Below, piece by piece: positions 41,985 through 53,591 of a stretch of 64,000 nt of DNA (its first letter is position 1; every line of letters starts with the position of its first letter). This DNA comes from Clostridia bacterium (GTDB lineage: Bacteria > Bacillota > TC1 > UBA5767). The notes beneath the pieces are model-generated. The model was not told where the DNA came from. It saw only the letters and a list, made by a program, of their open reading frames with translations, and made no database searches. Position numbers and translations under genes: made by a program. The stretch is from NCBI GenBank assembly GCA_016887505.1, contig CP069393.1, forward strand, positions 1,660,001 to 1,724,000. Reading direction: 5' to 3'.

Positions 41985-42212
41985 CTACCCTACAATGTAA
42001 AGAATCAGTGTAAACAATAAAAATCCGATTGCTGCCCCAGTTGAAAGCCTAGCCAACATTGCATCAATTCCCTTGTTTTTACCGAATATCTGATCCGCCC
42101 CACCATCAATCGTTCCCGAAAGACCTGCGCTCTTGCCCGGTTGCAACAACACGGTAACAATGAGCATCAGTGCTGCGATAAATTGCAATACAGTTAAAAA
42201 TATGGTCATCAC
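41985..42212 (-). CDS. secG: Preprotein translocase subunit SecG
   Basis: 75 residues with two membrane helices (TVLQFIAALMLIVTVLLQPG and IGFLLFTLILYIVG) and the SecG loop GKSAGLSGTIDGGADQIFGK. It is part of the SecYEG channel. Its place between eno and rnr is common in Clostridia and Bacilli. Confidence 0.95.
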   Translation of the reverse strand: MMTIFLTVLQFIAALMLIVTVLLQPGKSAGLSGTIDGGADQIFGKNKGIDAMLARLSTGAAIGFLLFTLILYIVG

Positions 42213-42271
42213 TTCACCTCCAACTACATATCAACAGTCCTATTTTAGCATAAAGCAATAAATAGCACAAT

Positions 42272-42301
42272 AAAAAAGGGGGGCCGTTCAATTGCCCCCC
42301 C
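42272..42301 (-). terminator. Terminator after eno
   Basis: On the - strand a GGGGGGC/GCCCCCC stem is followed by six T. It closes the glycolytic part of the operon. Confidence 0.92.
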
Positions 42302-42305
42302 TAGA

Positions 42306-43604
<1,299 letters not shown>

Positions 43605-43677
43605 TTATATCTATTCATCTTTATAAACTTTTTCACTAATTGCAGTCTAACATAGCTTCCTAGTTTCGGCAAAGAAA

Positions 43678-45201
43678 TCATTTTTTAATTAGAAGACTTT
43701 TTCCGGTCATCGCCTTCGGTTGTTTCACTTCAAGCACTTGAAGCATGGTTGGAGCAATATCTTCCAAGCATCCGTCGGCCAGCCTATAGTCTGCCATATC
43801 GCTAGATACCATCAGAAATGGTACCAAATTGGTAGTATGGGCTGTATGTGGCTTACCTGTTTCCTCATCGAGCATCATCTCGCAATTACCATGGTCTGCC
43901 GTTACAAAGATAACACCATCTTGAGATTTCACTGCTTCAACAACATTCTTTAAGCAAGCATCAATAATTTCTGCCGCCGTAATCGCAGCCTCCAATACAC
44001 CTGTATGCCCCACCATATCCGGGTTTGCGAAGTTTAAGATAATCACATCATACATGTCCTTACCAATCGCTTCAACAACTTTTTCCGTAACCTCCAAGGC
44101 ACTCATTTCAGGTTGCAAATCATAAGTCGCTACCTTTGGAGATGGAATTAGAATACGGTCTTCGCCTTGATTGGGTTCTTCCTTGCCCCCGTTAAAGAAG
44201 AAGGTTACGTGAGCATACTTCTCGGTTTCCGCAATCCGGAGTTGTCGCTTGCCCTCCCGAGCCAGAACTTCACCCAAGGTGTCTGTCAATTCCTCCGCAG
44301 GGAAGGCAATTTTAGCATCTAGCACTTCTTCATATTCCGTAAGACAGATATAGTTAATATTCAAAGGATCCTTCGAAAAGTCATCAAATCCTTCTTCAAT
44401 GAATGCTCTGGTGATCTCACGGGCTCTATCAGCTCTAAAGTTACAGAATATGAGTGTATCGCCATCTCGGACTGTGCCGGCATCCCTTATTACAGTTGGA
44501 AGTACGAATTCATCGTTTTCACCGCGCTCGTAGGCCTTTTCAACTGCTTCCATGGCGCTTATGGCTTTTTCGCCTTCACCCTTCACCATGGCATTAAAGC
44601 CTTTCTCTACTCGGTCCCAACGTTTATCACGGTCCATAGTATAATACCGACCGCTTACTGTTGCAATTTCGCCCAATCCAATTTCTTGCATGGCCTCTTC
44701 CAATTGCTTCACATAAACCTTGGCTGAAGTAGGAGGAACATCGCGTCCATCCAGTAAGGCGTGTACAAATAATTGTTGAACACCTCTTTGTTTTGCCAAT
44801 CGTATCATAGCAATTATTTGTAGGATATGGGAATGAACCCCTCCATCAGAGAGCAAGCCCATCAAATGAACACTTTTGCCTGCTTTTGCTGCTTTTTCCA
44901 TACCTTCAACCAATACAGGATTTTCAAAAAAGTCCCCATCCTGAATGCTTTTGTTGATGCGAGTCAAATCTTGGTATACCTTGCGGCCAGCTCCAATATT
45001 CAGGTGGCCCACCTCAGAATTTCCCATCTGTCCTTCAGGTAAACCAACAGCTAGGCCAGAAGCTTCCAACCGGCACATCGGAGATTCTTCTAATAAAACA
45101 TCCCAAAAGGGTGTCTCCGCCAGCAAAATTGCATTGGATTTTTTTTCTTCTCTCAAGCCCCAGCCATCGAGAATACATAGCATTACCGGTTTTTTACTCA
45201 T
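43678..45201 (-). CDS. gpmI: Phosphoglycerate mutase, cofactor-independent
   Basis: 507 residues. The alkaline phosphatase-like fold starts MLCILDGWGLRE. The nucleophile serine is in GQMGNSEVGHLNIGAGR, and LLDGRDVPP, FCNFRADRAREI and VTADHGNCEMM hold the manganese ligands. It interconverts 3- and 2-phosphoglycerate and is typical of anaerobic Firmicutes. It starts 9 bases after tpiA. Confidence 0.98.
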   Translation of the reverse strand: MSKKPVMLCILDGWGLREEKKSNAILLAETPFWDVLLEESPMCRLEASGLAVGLPEGQMGNSEVGHLNIGAGRKVYQDLTRINKSIQDGDFFENPVLVEGMEKAAKAGKSVHLMGLLSDGGVHSHILQIIAMIRLAKQRGVQQLFVHALLDGRDVPPTSAKVYVKQLEEAMQEIGLGEIATVSGRYYTMDRDKRWDRVEKGFNAMVKGEGEKAISAMEAVEKAYERGENDEFVLPTVIRDAGTVRDGDTLIFCNFRADRAREITRAFIEEGFDDFSKDPLNINYICLTEYEEVLDAKIAFPAEELTDTLGEVLAREGKRQLRIAETEKYAHVTFFFNGGKEEPNQGEDRILIPSPKVATYDLQPEMSALEVTEKVVEAIGKDMYDVIILNFANPDMVGHTGVLEAAITAAEIIDACLKNVVEAVKSQDGVIFVTADHGNCEMMLDEETGKPHTAHTTNLVPFLMVSSDMADYRLADGCLEDIAPTMLQVLEVKQPKAMTGKSLLIKK

Positions 45202-45209
45202 AGACCCTC

Positions 45210-45959
45210 CTATTCAAAGTTCACCAGTCTTGCAAAGTCTTCCGCTTTAAGACTAGCACCACCTACCAGGGCTCCATCGATGTTTTCTCTCGCCATCAAC
45301 TCATCAACGTTTCCTGGTTTCACACTGCCACCATACTGAATGCGCACTGCAGCTGCTACAGTATCATCATACAGTTCAGCAATCAATCCGCGAATAAATC
45401 CACACATTTCTTCCGCTTGATCACTAGTAGCCGTTTCTCCTGTACCGATAGCCCAAATGGGTTCATAGGCAACTACAATTTTTTTCATATCTTCAGCAGG
45501 AACATCCTTGAAATCACCTACCAACTGATTTTTTACAAAGTCTTTTTCTTCGCCTTTTTTTCTCGTCGCCAAGGACTCACCGCAACAGACAATCGGCGTC
45601 ATATTGTGTTTGAAGGTAGTGAATATCTTTTCATTAATACTCGCATCCGTCTCGTTAAAGTACTCTCTTCTTTCCGAGTGGCCTAAAATTACATAGTCGA
45701 CAGCCAAGGCTTCTAACATTAGGGGAGATATCTCTCCTGTATAGGCACCAGATTCTTTTTGGTGCATATTTTGTGCACCCAACTTAATATTTGTACCAGC
45801 AATGACTTTGCCTACAGCTTGTATTGCAACAAAAGGAACGCATAGGCATACTTCTGTGTCCGCCTTGCTGACGAGAGCCTTAATGCTCTCTGTCAGTTCC
45901 ACGCCTTCTTCAACTGTTTTGTTCATTTTCCAGTTTCCTGCTATTATTGGTCTTCTCAT
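45210..45959 (-). CDS. tpiA: Triosephosphate isomerase
   Basis: 249 residues. [11 protein letters not shown] provides the catalytic lysine, [11 protein letters not shown] the histidine, and [16 protein letters not shown] the glutamate; [14 protein letters not shown] is the phosphate loop. It interconverts dihydroxyacetone phosphate and glyceraldehyde-3-phosphate. It follows pgk after 9 bases. Confidence 0.98.
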   Translation of the reverse strand: MRRPIIAGNWKMNKTVEEGVELTESIKALVSKADTEVCLCVPFVAIQAVGKVIAGTNIKLGAQNMHQKESGAYTGEISPLMLEALAVDYVILGHSERREYFNETDASINEKIFTTFKHNMTPIVCCGESLATRKKGEEKDFVKNQLVGDFKDVPAEDMKKIVVAYEPIWAIGTGETATSDQAEEMCGFIRGLIAELYDDTVAAAVRIQYGGSVKPGNVDELMARENIDGALVGGASLKAEDFARLVNFE

Positions 45960-45968
45960 TATTTCTCC

Positions 45969-47159
45969 TTATCTATCGCTAATGGCATCAATGCCCGGAA
46001 GAACCTTGCCTTCAAAGAATTCTAGGCTAGCGCCTCCACCTGTTGATATATGCGTCATTTTGTCTGCCAGCCCAGACATCTGAGCGGCTGCAGCCGAATC
46101 TCCACCACCAATGATGGTTACTGCATCGGTTTCCGCCATGGCACGTGCTACCCCAAAGGTTCCTTTGGAAAAATTCTCCATTTCGAATACGCCCATAGGA
46201 CCATTCCAAATAATTGTCTTAGCTCCAGCGATCTCTTTTGCAAACATCTCCAGTGATTTAGGGCCAATATCCAGTCCCATTTGATCTACGGGTATACTAT
46301 CCATATCCACTGTTTCAAAAGCTACATCATTGCTGAAGGCCGGCGCCACCACCACATCCTGAGGCAACAGCAGACGAATTTTCTTTTCTTCCGCTTTTCC
46401 TAGTAATTCACGTGCTAGGTCCAACTTATCCGCTTCCAAAAGGGAAGTGCCAATTTCCATTCCTTGGGCTTTAAGGAAGGTAAAGGCCATACCGCCCCCA
46501 ATAATCAAGGCATCAACCTTATTTAAAAGGTTTTCAATAACGCCAATCTTATCCGAAACTTTAGCCCCTCCCAAGATAGCCACAAACGGGCGTTTGGGTT
46601 CTTCCATCACTTCGCCCATAATGTCTACTTCTTTTTTAACCAAATAACCTAATGCCGAAGGCAAGAGGCTTGCTACTCCAACGTTGGATGCATGGGCGCG
46701 GTGCGCCGTACCAAAGGCATCATTGACAAACAATTCGCCTAGGCTTGCCAATTCTTTCGCAAAGCCTTCTTCATTCTCAGTTTCTTCAATTCTAAAGCGA
46801 GTATTCTGTAGCAAGATCACCTGTCCATCTTTTAGTTCAGAAGACAGTTTTTTTGCCTGCGTACCGACAACATTGTCATCATCAGCAAACAAGACTTCCG
46901 ATCCCAATAATTCGCTCAAACGTGCCGCCACCGGCGCTAGAGAAAAATCCTGATTGGCTTTACCCTTTGGACGTCCCAAGTGGGACATTAAAATAACCTT
47001 TGCATCATGGTTGCGTAAATAGTTGATGCTGGGTAGGGCTGCTCTTATACGAGCGTCATCCGTAATCGCGCCCTTTTCCATCGGAACATTGAAATCGCAA
47101 CGAACCAATACGCGGCGACCCTGGACATCTAAGTCTTCAATTCCCTTCTTATTTCTCAT
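45969..47159 (-). CDS. pgk: Phosphoglycerate kinase
   Basis: 396 residues. [48 protein letters not shown], and the C-terminal [10 protein letters not shown] with [12 protein letters not shown] are the substrate and nucleotide sites. It makes ATP from 1,3-bisphosphoglycerate. It lies 68 bases downstream of gap, a gap with no clear terminator. Confidence 0.98.
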   Translation of the reverse strand: MRNKKGIEDLDVQGRRVLVRCDFNVPMEKGAITDDARIRAALPSINYLRNHDAKVILMSHLGRPKGKANQDFSLAPVAARLSELLGSEVLFADDDNVVGTQAKKLSSELKDGQVILLQNTRFRIEETENEEGFAKELASLGELFVNDAFGTAHRAHASNVGVASLLPSALGYLVKKEVDIMGEVMEEPKRPFVAILGGAKVSDKIGVIENLLNKVDALIIGGGMAFTFLKAQGMEIGTSLLEADKLDLARELLGKAEEKKIRLLLPQDVVVAPAFSNDVAFETVDMDSIPVDQMGLDIGPKSLEMFAKEIAGAKTIIWNGPMGVFEMENFSKGTFGVARAMAETDAVTIIGGGDSAAAAQMSGLADKMTHISTGGGASLEFFEGKVLPGIDAISDR

Positions 47160-47227
47160 ATTTCCTCCGTAAACTGAAAAATGCGAGCCGCAAGGATCGC
47201 ATTCTTCTTACCGCTTTTTCGTTCGAA

Positions 47228-48232
47228 TTAAAGTCCTTTAGAATCAATGTAGGCTGCTAAGTCTACACAACGGGTCGCATAACCAGTTTCATTATCATAC
47301 CAAGACAATACTTTGACCATATCGCCATCGATGGCCATGGTGGACAAGGCATCTACAGTAGATGAACTATCACAACCGTTAAAGTCTTTAGAAACTAAAG
47401 GCTCTTCGGTATAGGCTAGGATCCCAGCCAATGGACCTTCTGCTGCTTTTTTAAGCTCAGCGTTAATTTCTTCTACAGAAGCTTTCTTCTCTAGTTCCAG
47501 TACCAAGTCTACCAAAGAGACATTGGGGGTCGGAACACGAATGGCCATACCATTCAATTTTCCTTTTAGCTCAGGCAATACCAAAGATACAGCTGCTGCT
47601 GCGCCAGTAGTGGTCGGAATCATATTTTCTCCTGCCGCTCTAGCACGTCTCAAATCACTGTGGAATTGATCCAATATCTTTTGGTCGTTGGTATAAGAGT
47701 GAATGGTGGTCATCAATCCTCTCTTAATGCCAAAACTGTCGTTTAGAACCTTCGCTACTGGTGCAAGACAGTTGGTTGTACAAGAAGCATTAGAAATAAT
47801 CACATGCTTATCTTTATCATACTTATCTTCGTTCACACCCATAACAATGGTAATGTCTTCGTTCTTTGCCGGAGCTGAGATAATAACTTTTTTTGCTCCG
47901 GCTTCGATATGTCCCATAGCAGCTTCCTTCGTACGGAAGAAACCAGTTGATTCGATGACAATCTCTGCACCAACTTCACCCCAACCCAAATTTTTCGGGT
48001 CACGTTCAGAAAATACCTTGATTTTCTTTCCATCAATTACTATATCGTTTCCATCCGCGGATACTTCACCTGCATATGTTCCATGGATACTATCGTACTT
48101 GAATAAATGAGCATTCGTTTTTGCATCCGTCAAATCGTTGATGGCAACCACCTCGACCTCAGGATTCTTAAGAGCCGCTCTCATTACCAGCCTACCAATC
48201 CTACCAAAACCATTAATACCAATTTTAACCAT
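47228..48232 (-). CDS. gap: Glyceraldehyde-3-phosphate dehydrogenase, type I
   Basis: 334 residues. ATG 48232 has GAAGGAGG in front; the longer frame to 48274 lacks one. [17 protein letters not shown] binds [18 protein letters not shown] holds the catalytic cysteine, and [12 protein letters not shown] closes the active site. It is the first gene of the glycolytic operon. The usual CggR repressor gene is not upstream; whiA is there instead. Confidence 0.97.
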   Translation of the reverse strand: MVKIGINGFGRIGRLVMRAALKNPEVEVVAINDLTDAKTNAHLFKYDSIHGTYAGEVSADGNDIVIDGKKIKVFSERDPKNLGWGEVGAEIVIESTGFFRTKEAAMGHIEAGAKKVIISAPAKNEDITIVMGVNEDKYDKDKHVIISNASCTTNCLAPVAKVLNDSFGIKRGLMTTIHSYTNDQKILDQFHSDLRRARAAGENMIPTTTGAAAAVSLVLPELKGKLNGMAIRVPTPNVSLVDLVLELEKKASVEEINAELKKAAEGPLAGILAYTEEPLVSKDFNGCDSSSTVDALSTMAIDGDMVKVLSWYDNETGYATRCVDLAAYIDSKGL

Positions 48233-48312
48233 AACTTCCTCCTTCAAAAGAATATATAAAAGTGCAACACACAAATTTAAGCAAATTAATTAATCAAAAA
48301 TTATCACAGCAA

Positions 48313-48341
48313 ATTATACCCCATTTACTGCATTTTGTCTG
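48313..48341 (-). promoter_or_regulatory. Promoter of the gap operon
   Basis: On the - strand CAGACA, a 17-bp spacer and TATAAT, beginning inside the 3' end of whiA. This leaves a leader of about 75 bases before gap. Confidence 0.7.
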
Positions 48342-49254
48342 CAATTTCCTCCAATTTTCTAAGCCTGTGGTTAATTGCCGATTTACTAATGGGGGGGTCC
48401 AACATTTCACCCAATTCTTTGAGAGAAGAGGATGGAAATTCCAAACGTAGCCGAGCTACCTCTTTTAATGTAGGCTTTAGTTTTTCAATACCCATCGTAC
48501 GCTCGATAGCATGGATCGCTTCTAGCTGTCGCACACCCGTATTGACTACCTTGTTCAGATTAGCTGTCTCACAATTTACACCACGATTCACCCTATTTCT
48601 CAGGTCTTTCAAGATTCGGATATTTTCAAATTCAAGCAACTTCTTATAGGCCCCAATAACATTGAGAAAGGTTACAATATCTTCACTGCCTTTAAGGTAA
48701 ACGATAAATCTCCCTTTTCGTTTATTAATCCTAGCCTCTAAATCAAAACGTTCCATGGTCTTTAGGATAAAATACGCATTTGAGGCATTGTGTGAAGTCA
48801 GTTCCAGATGGTAATCCCCTTCTGGGTTGCTGACTGACCCAGCTCCTAAAAAAGACCCACGTAAATAAGCACGGTAACAGCAGGTCCCATTAAACATATC
48901 TTCAAGATAATCGTCTTCCAAGCGCTCTTGGAAGGACAGTTTCAGCTCCCTCAGAACCAAATCCACATAGGACTTCCCGCGAATACGAATCGTATATTTA
49001 TTGTTTTTCCGTAATCTTTTCTTTTGCCGCACCGATACTTCTACCGGTATATCGTATAAAGCACGCAACAGTTTAAATATTTTACGGGCAACAGCGGCAT
49101 TCTCCGTTTCAAATTCCAGGAGATATTCTTCAGATAGGTTTTTCTTAACGACTCCATCGGAGCGAAAAAGTGCTAGTAATTCCGTGCGTTGGCAACACTC
49201 ATTCTTCGGAATAATGCGCGACAGGTTGTTTTTTGTTTGTGATGAAAATGACAT
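48325..49254 (-). CDS. whiA: DNA-binding protein WhiA
   Basis: 309 residues. A LAGLIDADG-like N-terminal domain (FRSDGVVKKN; LRGSFLGAGSVSNPEGDYHLE in parts) joins a C-terminal helix-turn-helix (SSLKELGEMLDPPISKSAINHRLRKLEEI in parts). WhiA is a conserved Gram-positive regulator linked to cell division and sporulation. It follows rapZ, as in nearly all Firmicutes. Confidence 0.97.
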   Translation of the reverse strand: MSFSSQTKNNLSRIIPKNECCQRTELLALFRSDGVVKKNLSEEYLLEFETENAAVARKIFKLLRALYDIPVEVSVRQKKRLRKNNKYTIRIRGKSYVDLVLRELKLSFQERLEDDYLEDMFNGTCCYRAYLRGSFLGAGSVSNPEGDYHLELTSHNASNAYFILKTMERFDLEARINKRKGRFIVYLKGSEDIVTFLNVIGAYKKLLEFENIRILKDLRNRVNRGVNCETANLNKVVNTGVRQLEAIHAIERTMGIEKLKPTLKEVARLRLEFPSSSLKELGEMLDPPISKSAINHRLRKLEEIADKMQ

Positions 49255-49270
49255 CCTGACCTCCTGTTGT

Positions 49271-50149
49271 CTATTGATATTTACTCAATTCTCTATGTTT
49301 GACGATTATTTCTACTCCTTCCGATTCTAAGCTATTCGCAACAGAATCGGCAATGGCCACACTCCGGTGCTGGCCACCGGTACAGCCAATGGAGATAACC
49401 AATTGTTTCTTGCCTTCACGTACATATTCTGGTATCAAAAAATCTAGCATCGAGCCCAAAATATCCAAAAAAGTCTTCGTCTCATCCAGGTTGACAACGT
49501 AATTACGCACAATGGCATCTTTGCCCGTCAAAGAGCGCATCTCGGGGTCATAGTATGGATTGGGCAAAAAGCGCACATCAAATACCAAGTCCGAATCTAG
49601 GGGCAGTCCATATTTAAAGCCAAAAGAGGCCACTGTTATCGTCATCTTTGACTCTTGATTTCCATATAGTTCATACAACAACGTCTTGAACTCTGCCACC
49701 TTCATATTAGAGGAGTCCACGATTCGGTCCGCTTGTTCCCGGATGGGACTTAGAATTATTCGTTCCTCGGCAATGGCTTCTAAAACACCTAGGTCCACTT
49801 GTAGCGGGTGCTTCCGGCGCGTTTCCTTATACCTTCTCATCAGGGTTGCATCATCTGCATCCATGTAAAGTACAGAGCAGTGTAGCCCTTTTTTCTTTAG
49901 ATGAGCAAGGCTTTGCTCAATATCTTGCAAAAACTCTTTTCCTCTTGCATCTGCTGCGATTGCAACCTTGGGAAATAGATCAATGTCCTTGAGCAGTACA
50001 TGATTAAACAAATCTTCAATCATGGAAAATGGATAGTTGTCAATGCAAAAATATCCCATATCCTCTAAGGCACGCATCGCTTGTGTCTTCCCAGCACCAC
50101 TCATACCCGTCACTAGCACAAGCCTTGTTTGTTCTTTTTTCTCAACCAT
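49271..50149 (-). CDS. rapZ: RNase adaptor / nucleotide-binding protein RapZ
   Basis: 292 residues. ATG 50149 is preferred because AGGAG lies nine bases before it, whereas it touches ATG 50158. Walker A is VTGMSGAGKTQAMRALED; the C-terminal domain has FGFKYGLPLDSDLVFDVR and IGCTGGQHRSVAIA. The family binds nucleotides and, in enterobacteria, small RNAs controlling glucosamine synthesis. The Firmicutes homologue YvcJ is encoded with whiA. Confidence 0.96.
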   Translation of the reverse strand: MVEKKEQTRLVLVTGMSGAGKTQAMRALEDMGYFCIDNYPFSMIEDLFNHVLLKDIDLFPKVAIAADARGKEFLQDIEQSLAHLKKKGLHCSVLYMDADDATLMRRYKETRRKHPLQVDLGVLEAIAEERIILSPIREQADRIVDSSNMKVAEFKTLLYELYGNQESKMTITVASFGFKYGLPLDSDLVFDVRFLPNPYYDPEMRSLTGKDAIVRNYVVNLDETKTFLDILGSMLDFLIPEYVREGKKQLVISIGCTGGQHRSVAIADSVANSLESEGVEIIVKHRELSKYQ

Positions 50150-50210
50150 ATCTCCCATCTCCTGTCACTGTTAACATATCCGTAGAATCCACTAATCTTG
50201 GCAATACCAA

Positions 50211-50960
50211 CTATCCCATCAACTGTATCGCAGACCTTCTACATTCATTTCTCATTTCTAGAAAATTCTGCAAACAGGTTTCTCCTGAAGATACAACGAG
50301 TGAGGCCGGAATATTGCATTCGGCAAGCAACAACTTAGCTGCATCCAAGTTTCCCACTTGATCCATCCAGTGCGCATCACTGCCCACAGAAATTAGGGCT
50401 TTTTCTTCGCGACAAAGATTTAGTATTTCAATCATGTTTTTCTTAGAACCCGGCCGTACAGTACCTGCTAAAGATGAATTATTTACCTCAATGGCAACCC
50501 CATTATCCTTACAGGACCTGACTAGTCTTTCTGCATCTACCGGAAAATAAGGGTTCCCAGGATGACCTATAATATCAATCAGACCACTTTCAATAACAGC
50601 AATCAAGCGGTCTGTATTTAATGTAATATCGCCTTGGTCGATGGTTACATCATGTAAACTGGCAATGACCAATTCCAGGTGCCCCAATACTTCTGGTGGC
50701 AAATCTATCTGGCCTGCATCTCCTAGGATGTTGACCTCAGCGCCCCGTAAAATACGGACCCCCTCAATCTCCCGTGGTAATATGTTTTGGTTAACAAAAT
50801 AGTAAATTGCTTGTGTCGCCCCTCGCATTGCTGGACCGTGATCCGTATTTGCCAGCATGCTTAGTCCTGCTTTTGCTCCTGCCTGAGCATTCTCTCGGAT
50901 CGTAGAAAACGCATGACCGGATAAAAGCGTATGTGTGTGTAAATCTGCAATAAGTTGCAT
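50211..50960 (-). CDS. PHP-domain phosphatase (YcdX-like)
   Basis: 249 residues; ATG 50960 follows TGGAGGATTGAC and overlaps nothing. Metal ligands of the PHP fold are visible: LIADLHTHTLLSGHA, MLANTDHGPAM, IASLHDV, IIGHPGNPYF, ISVGSDAHWMDQVG. It is likely a trinuclear-zinc phosphoesterase of unknown physiological substrate. It is a member of the uvrA-to-whiA gene run. Confidence 0.9.
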   Translation of the reverse strand: MQLIADLHTHTLLSGHAFSTIRENAQAGAKAGLSMLANTDHGPAMRGATQAIYYFVNQNILPREIEGVRILRGAEVNILGDAGQIDLPPEVLGHLELVIASLHDVTIDQGDITLNTDRLIAVIESGLIDIIGHPGNPYFPVDAERLVRSCKDNGVAIEVNNSSLAGTVRPGSKKNMIEILNLCREEKALISVGSDAHWMDQVGNLDAAKLLLAECNIPASLVVSSGETCLQNFLEMRNECRRSAIQLMG

Positions 50961-50961
50961 G

Positions 50962-51777
50962 TCAATCCTCCAAGACAAATTTCTCTATGGCTAGTCCTAC
51001 ACCATTATTTTTGTTACATTCTGTAACGAAATCCGATTTATCTTTGATTTCGCTATCTGCATTTCCCATGGCAACGCCGATTCCTGCATACTCCAGCATG
51101 GATAAGTCATTATGGTTGTCCCCGATACACATAATCTCTTCTTGTTGCACGCCAAATTCCTCTGCCACCCGTTTTACCCCAGTCGCCTTGGTAATTCCAG
51201 GGTGTGAAACTTCCAGAAAATGAGCGTTTGAGCGCACAATATACAATTCCTTGGGCCATACTTTCTCAATCCATCTTGCCATACTGTTGATCTCTTCTTC
51301 CTCTTTACTCTGAATGGTAATCTTCGTAAGCTCTTCATGAGCTTCAAAAAAAGCTTGCATATCTTGCTCCACATGGATAGGAACCGCCAACCGTTCTTGG
51401 TAACGAGCGGCTAGTTCCGTCAACTCAGCCACATGAATATCATCTTCAAGATAGTAATTGGCGTGGATCCCTCTCCTAGTCACTTCTTGATGAATGCGTT
51501 TCGCATATTCCATGGAAATCAGGTAATGCTCCAACTTTTTCTTGTTCTCAATATCGGTTATGTAGGCACCGTTAAAACAAATTAGCGGTGTGTCGAGGTC
51601 CAAGTCCCGTGCATATTTCACTGTGGTAGAATACATTCTGCCCGTTGCAATGACTACCTTGACCCCTCTTCTTCTTGCTCTGTCTATTGCATGGCGATCT
51701 TGCATACTAATCTTCAAATCGTCCTGTAAAAGAGTTCCGTCCAAATCAATTGCCACCATTTTTATTGTCGTTTTCAT
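50962..51777 (-). CDS. Cof-type HAD-IIB sugar phosphatase
   Basis: 271 residues. KMVAIDLDGTLLQDD gives the nucleophile aspartate, VVIATGRMYST motif II, ITKATGVKRVAEEFG motif III and CIGDNHNDLSMLEYAGIGVAMGNA motif IV (in parts). It is a cytoplasmic phosphatase of broad specificity. It overlaps uvrC by four bases at its start. Confidence 0.93.
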   Translation of the reverse strand: MKTTIKMVAIDLDGTLLQDDLKISMQDRHAIDRARRRGVKVVIATGRMYSTTVKYARDLDLDTPLICFNGAYITDIENKKKLEHYLISMEYAKRIHQEVTRRGIHANYYLEDDIHVAELTELAARYQERLAVPIHVEQDMQAFFEAHEELTKITIQSKEEEEINSMARWIEKVWPKELYIVRSNAHFLEVSHPGITKATGVKRVAEEFGVQQEEIMCIGDNHNDLSMLEYAGIGVAMGNADSEIKDKSDFVTECNKNNGVGLAIEKFVLED

Positions 51778-53591
51778 CCCAAATATTCCTTTACTTCCTC
51801 TGCTTTTTTCAAACTAATATGTAGCGTATCGGCAATTTCCTGTGCACTAGCCCGGCGTACACCTTTTGCTGAACCAAAGGTATTCAAGAGTTGTTTCTTC
51901 CTTTTTGGCCCAATGCCAGGCACCGAGTCCAAAATCGAAGTTACTGTTCTCTTGTCCCTTTTTTCCCGGTGAAAGGTGATGGCAAATCTATGTGCTTCGT
52001 CTCGGACACGTTGCACCAAGTAGAGGGCTTCTGAATCCCGTTCCAAGCGGATGGGCTCACTTTCACCTTCTCGAAATAAGAGCTCTTCCCTTTTAGCCAA
52101 GCCAAAGGTTGGAATAGACGAAAAACCATATTCTTTCAGAATCGCTCTAGCTGAAGACAGTTGGCCTTTACCTCCATCAATGATGATTAGGTCTGGTATC
52201 TTCTCAAAGCCAGGCTTTTCTTCCTTGGCACCGCGAAAGCGTCTACTTAAAACTTCCTGCATCGATGCAAAGTCATTTGGCCCCTCTACCGTGCGGATGG
52301 TAAAACGCCTATACTCACTATTCGCTGCTTTCCCATCTAGAAATACCACCATGGAAGCCACTGTATTACTTCCCTGAATATTGGAAATATCATAGCATTC
52401 AATCCGGTGCGGCGGAGATGGAAGTGACAAAGCCTTTCCTAAATCAGACAGGGCAGCCTCGCTCAATTCCTTCTTCTTTTTCTGAAGCATATTATCAAGA
52501 TAGGTTAACTTGGCATTTTCCTTGACCATATGCACCAATCGTTTGGCTTCACCACGCTGAGGCCAAAAAAGTTCTACCTTCTTGCCTCGCCTCTCTTTCA
52601 GCCATTGCTCCAATGATTCTTGTTCCTCTGGCAAAACATCCACTACTATACGCGCGGGAATTTCTTTACCAACCAAATAATACTGTTTTAGAAAAGCGGC
52701 CATAACAGCAGCCTCCTCCTGTTCACCAGTATTGTCCATTTCGAAGGTTTCCCGATTGATAACCTTGCCATTTCTTACGAAAAAGAGTTGGACCACAGCC
52801 CGGTTTTCACCAGCATGTATGGCAATCACGTCTTGGTCTTCCTTTTTTTCCATAATAACCTTCTGTTTTTCGCCAATGTTCTTCAAAGCCTTGATTTGAT
52901 CGCGAATCCGAGCTGCCTTTTCAAAGGCCAAACCCTCTGCAGCTGCTTGCATTTCCCGGTTCAAAAGGCGAATAAGTTCATTGGTATTGCCCTCTAAAAG
53001 TAAGATGGCTTCCTTAACTTGCTTTGCATACTCTTCCTTAGAAATTTTACCCATGCAAGGCGCATCACACCGTTTAATCTGATAATTGAGACACGGTCTC
53101 TTGCGATTCTTAAACTTCTGATTGCCACAAGAGCGAAGTGAAAACAACTCACGGATAAGGCTTAGAACCTCATGCATAGCACCCGCACTAGTATAGGGAC
53201 CAAAGTACCGCGATCCATCCGTGCCCCGGCGCCGAACCACCAAGACTCTTGGAAAGTCTTCACCAATGGTTACTTTGATATAGGGATAATGCTTGTCGTC
53301 CACCAATCGAATATTGTATTTTGGACGATACTCCTTAATCAGATTACACTCCAAAACCAGAGCTTCCGTCTCGCTTTCCGTCACAATCCATTCCAAATCA
53401 CGGATTTGCGAGACCATAATCGCCGTCTTAGGGCGATCAACCTTATCCCTAAAATAGCTTCTAACCCGGTTCTTTAAGTTCTTCGCTTTACCCACATAAA
53501 TAACTTGGTTGGATTCGCCTCGCATCAGGTAGACTCCTGGTGATTTGGGCAGTCTATGGAGTTTCTTCTCTATGTTCTTTCCAATAGCCAA
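51774..53591 (-). CDS. uvrC: Excinuclease ABC subunit C
   Basis: 605 residues. The N-terminal GIY-YIG nuclease ([20 protein letters not shown]) makes the 3' cut. The central UVR motif is [20 protein letters not shown]. The RNase H-like domain ([32 protein letters not shown]) makes the 5' cut. A C-terminal helix-hairpin-helix is [13 protein letters not shown]. Its start lies 38 bases inside the 3' end of uvrA. uvrB is not in the window. Confidence 0.97.
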   Translation of the reverse strand: MAIGKNIEKKLHRLPKSPGVYLMRGESNQVIYVGKAKNLKNRVRSYFRDKVDRPKTAIMVSQIRDLEWIVTESETEALVLECNLIKEYRPKYNIRLVDDKHYPYIKVTIGEDFPRVLVVRRRGTDGSRYFGPYTSAGAMHEVLSLIRELFSLRSCGNQKFKNRKRPCLNYQIKRCDAPCMGKISKEEYAKQVKEAILLLEGNTNELIRLLNREMQAAAEGLAFEKAARIRDQIKALKNIGEKQKVIMEKKEDQDVIAIHAGENRAVVQLFFVRNGKVINRETFEMDNTGEQEEAAVMAAFLKQYYLVGKEIPARIVVDVLPEEQESLEQWLKERRGKKVELFWPQRGEAKRLVHMVKENAKLTYLDNMLQKKKKELSEAALSDLGKALSLPSPPHRIECYDISNIQGSNTVASMVVFLDGKAANSEYRRFTIRTVEGPNDFASMQEVLSRRFRGAKEEKPGFEKIPDLIIIDGGKGQLSSARAILKEYGFSSIPTFGLAKREELLFREGESEPIRLERDSEALYLVQRVRDEAHRFAITFHREKRDKRTVTSILDSVPGIGPKRKKQLLNTFGSAKGVRRASAQEIADTLHISLKKAEEVKEYLG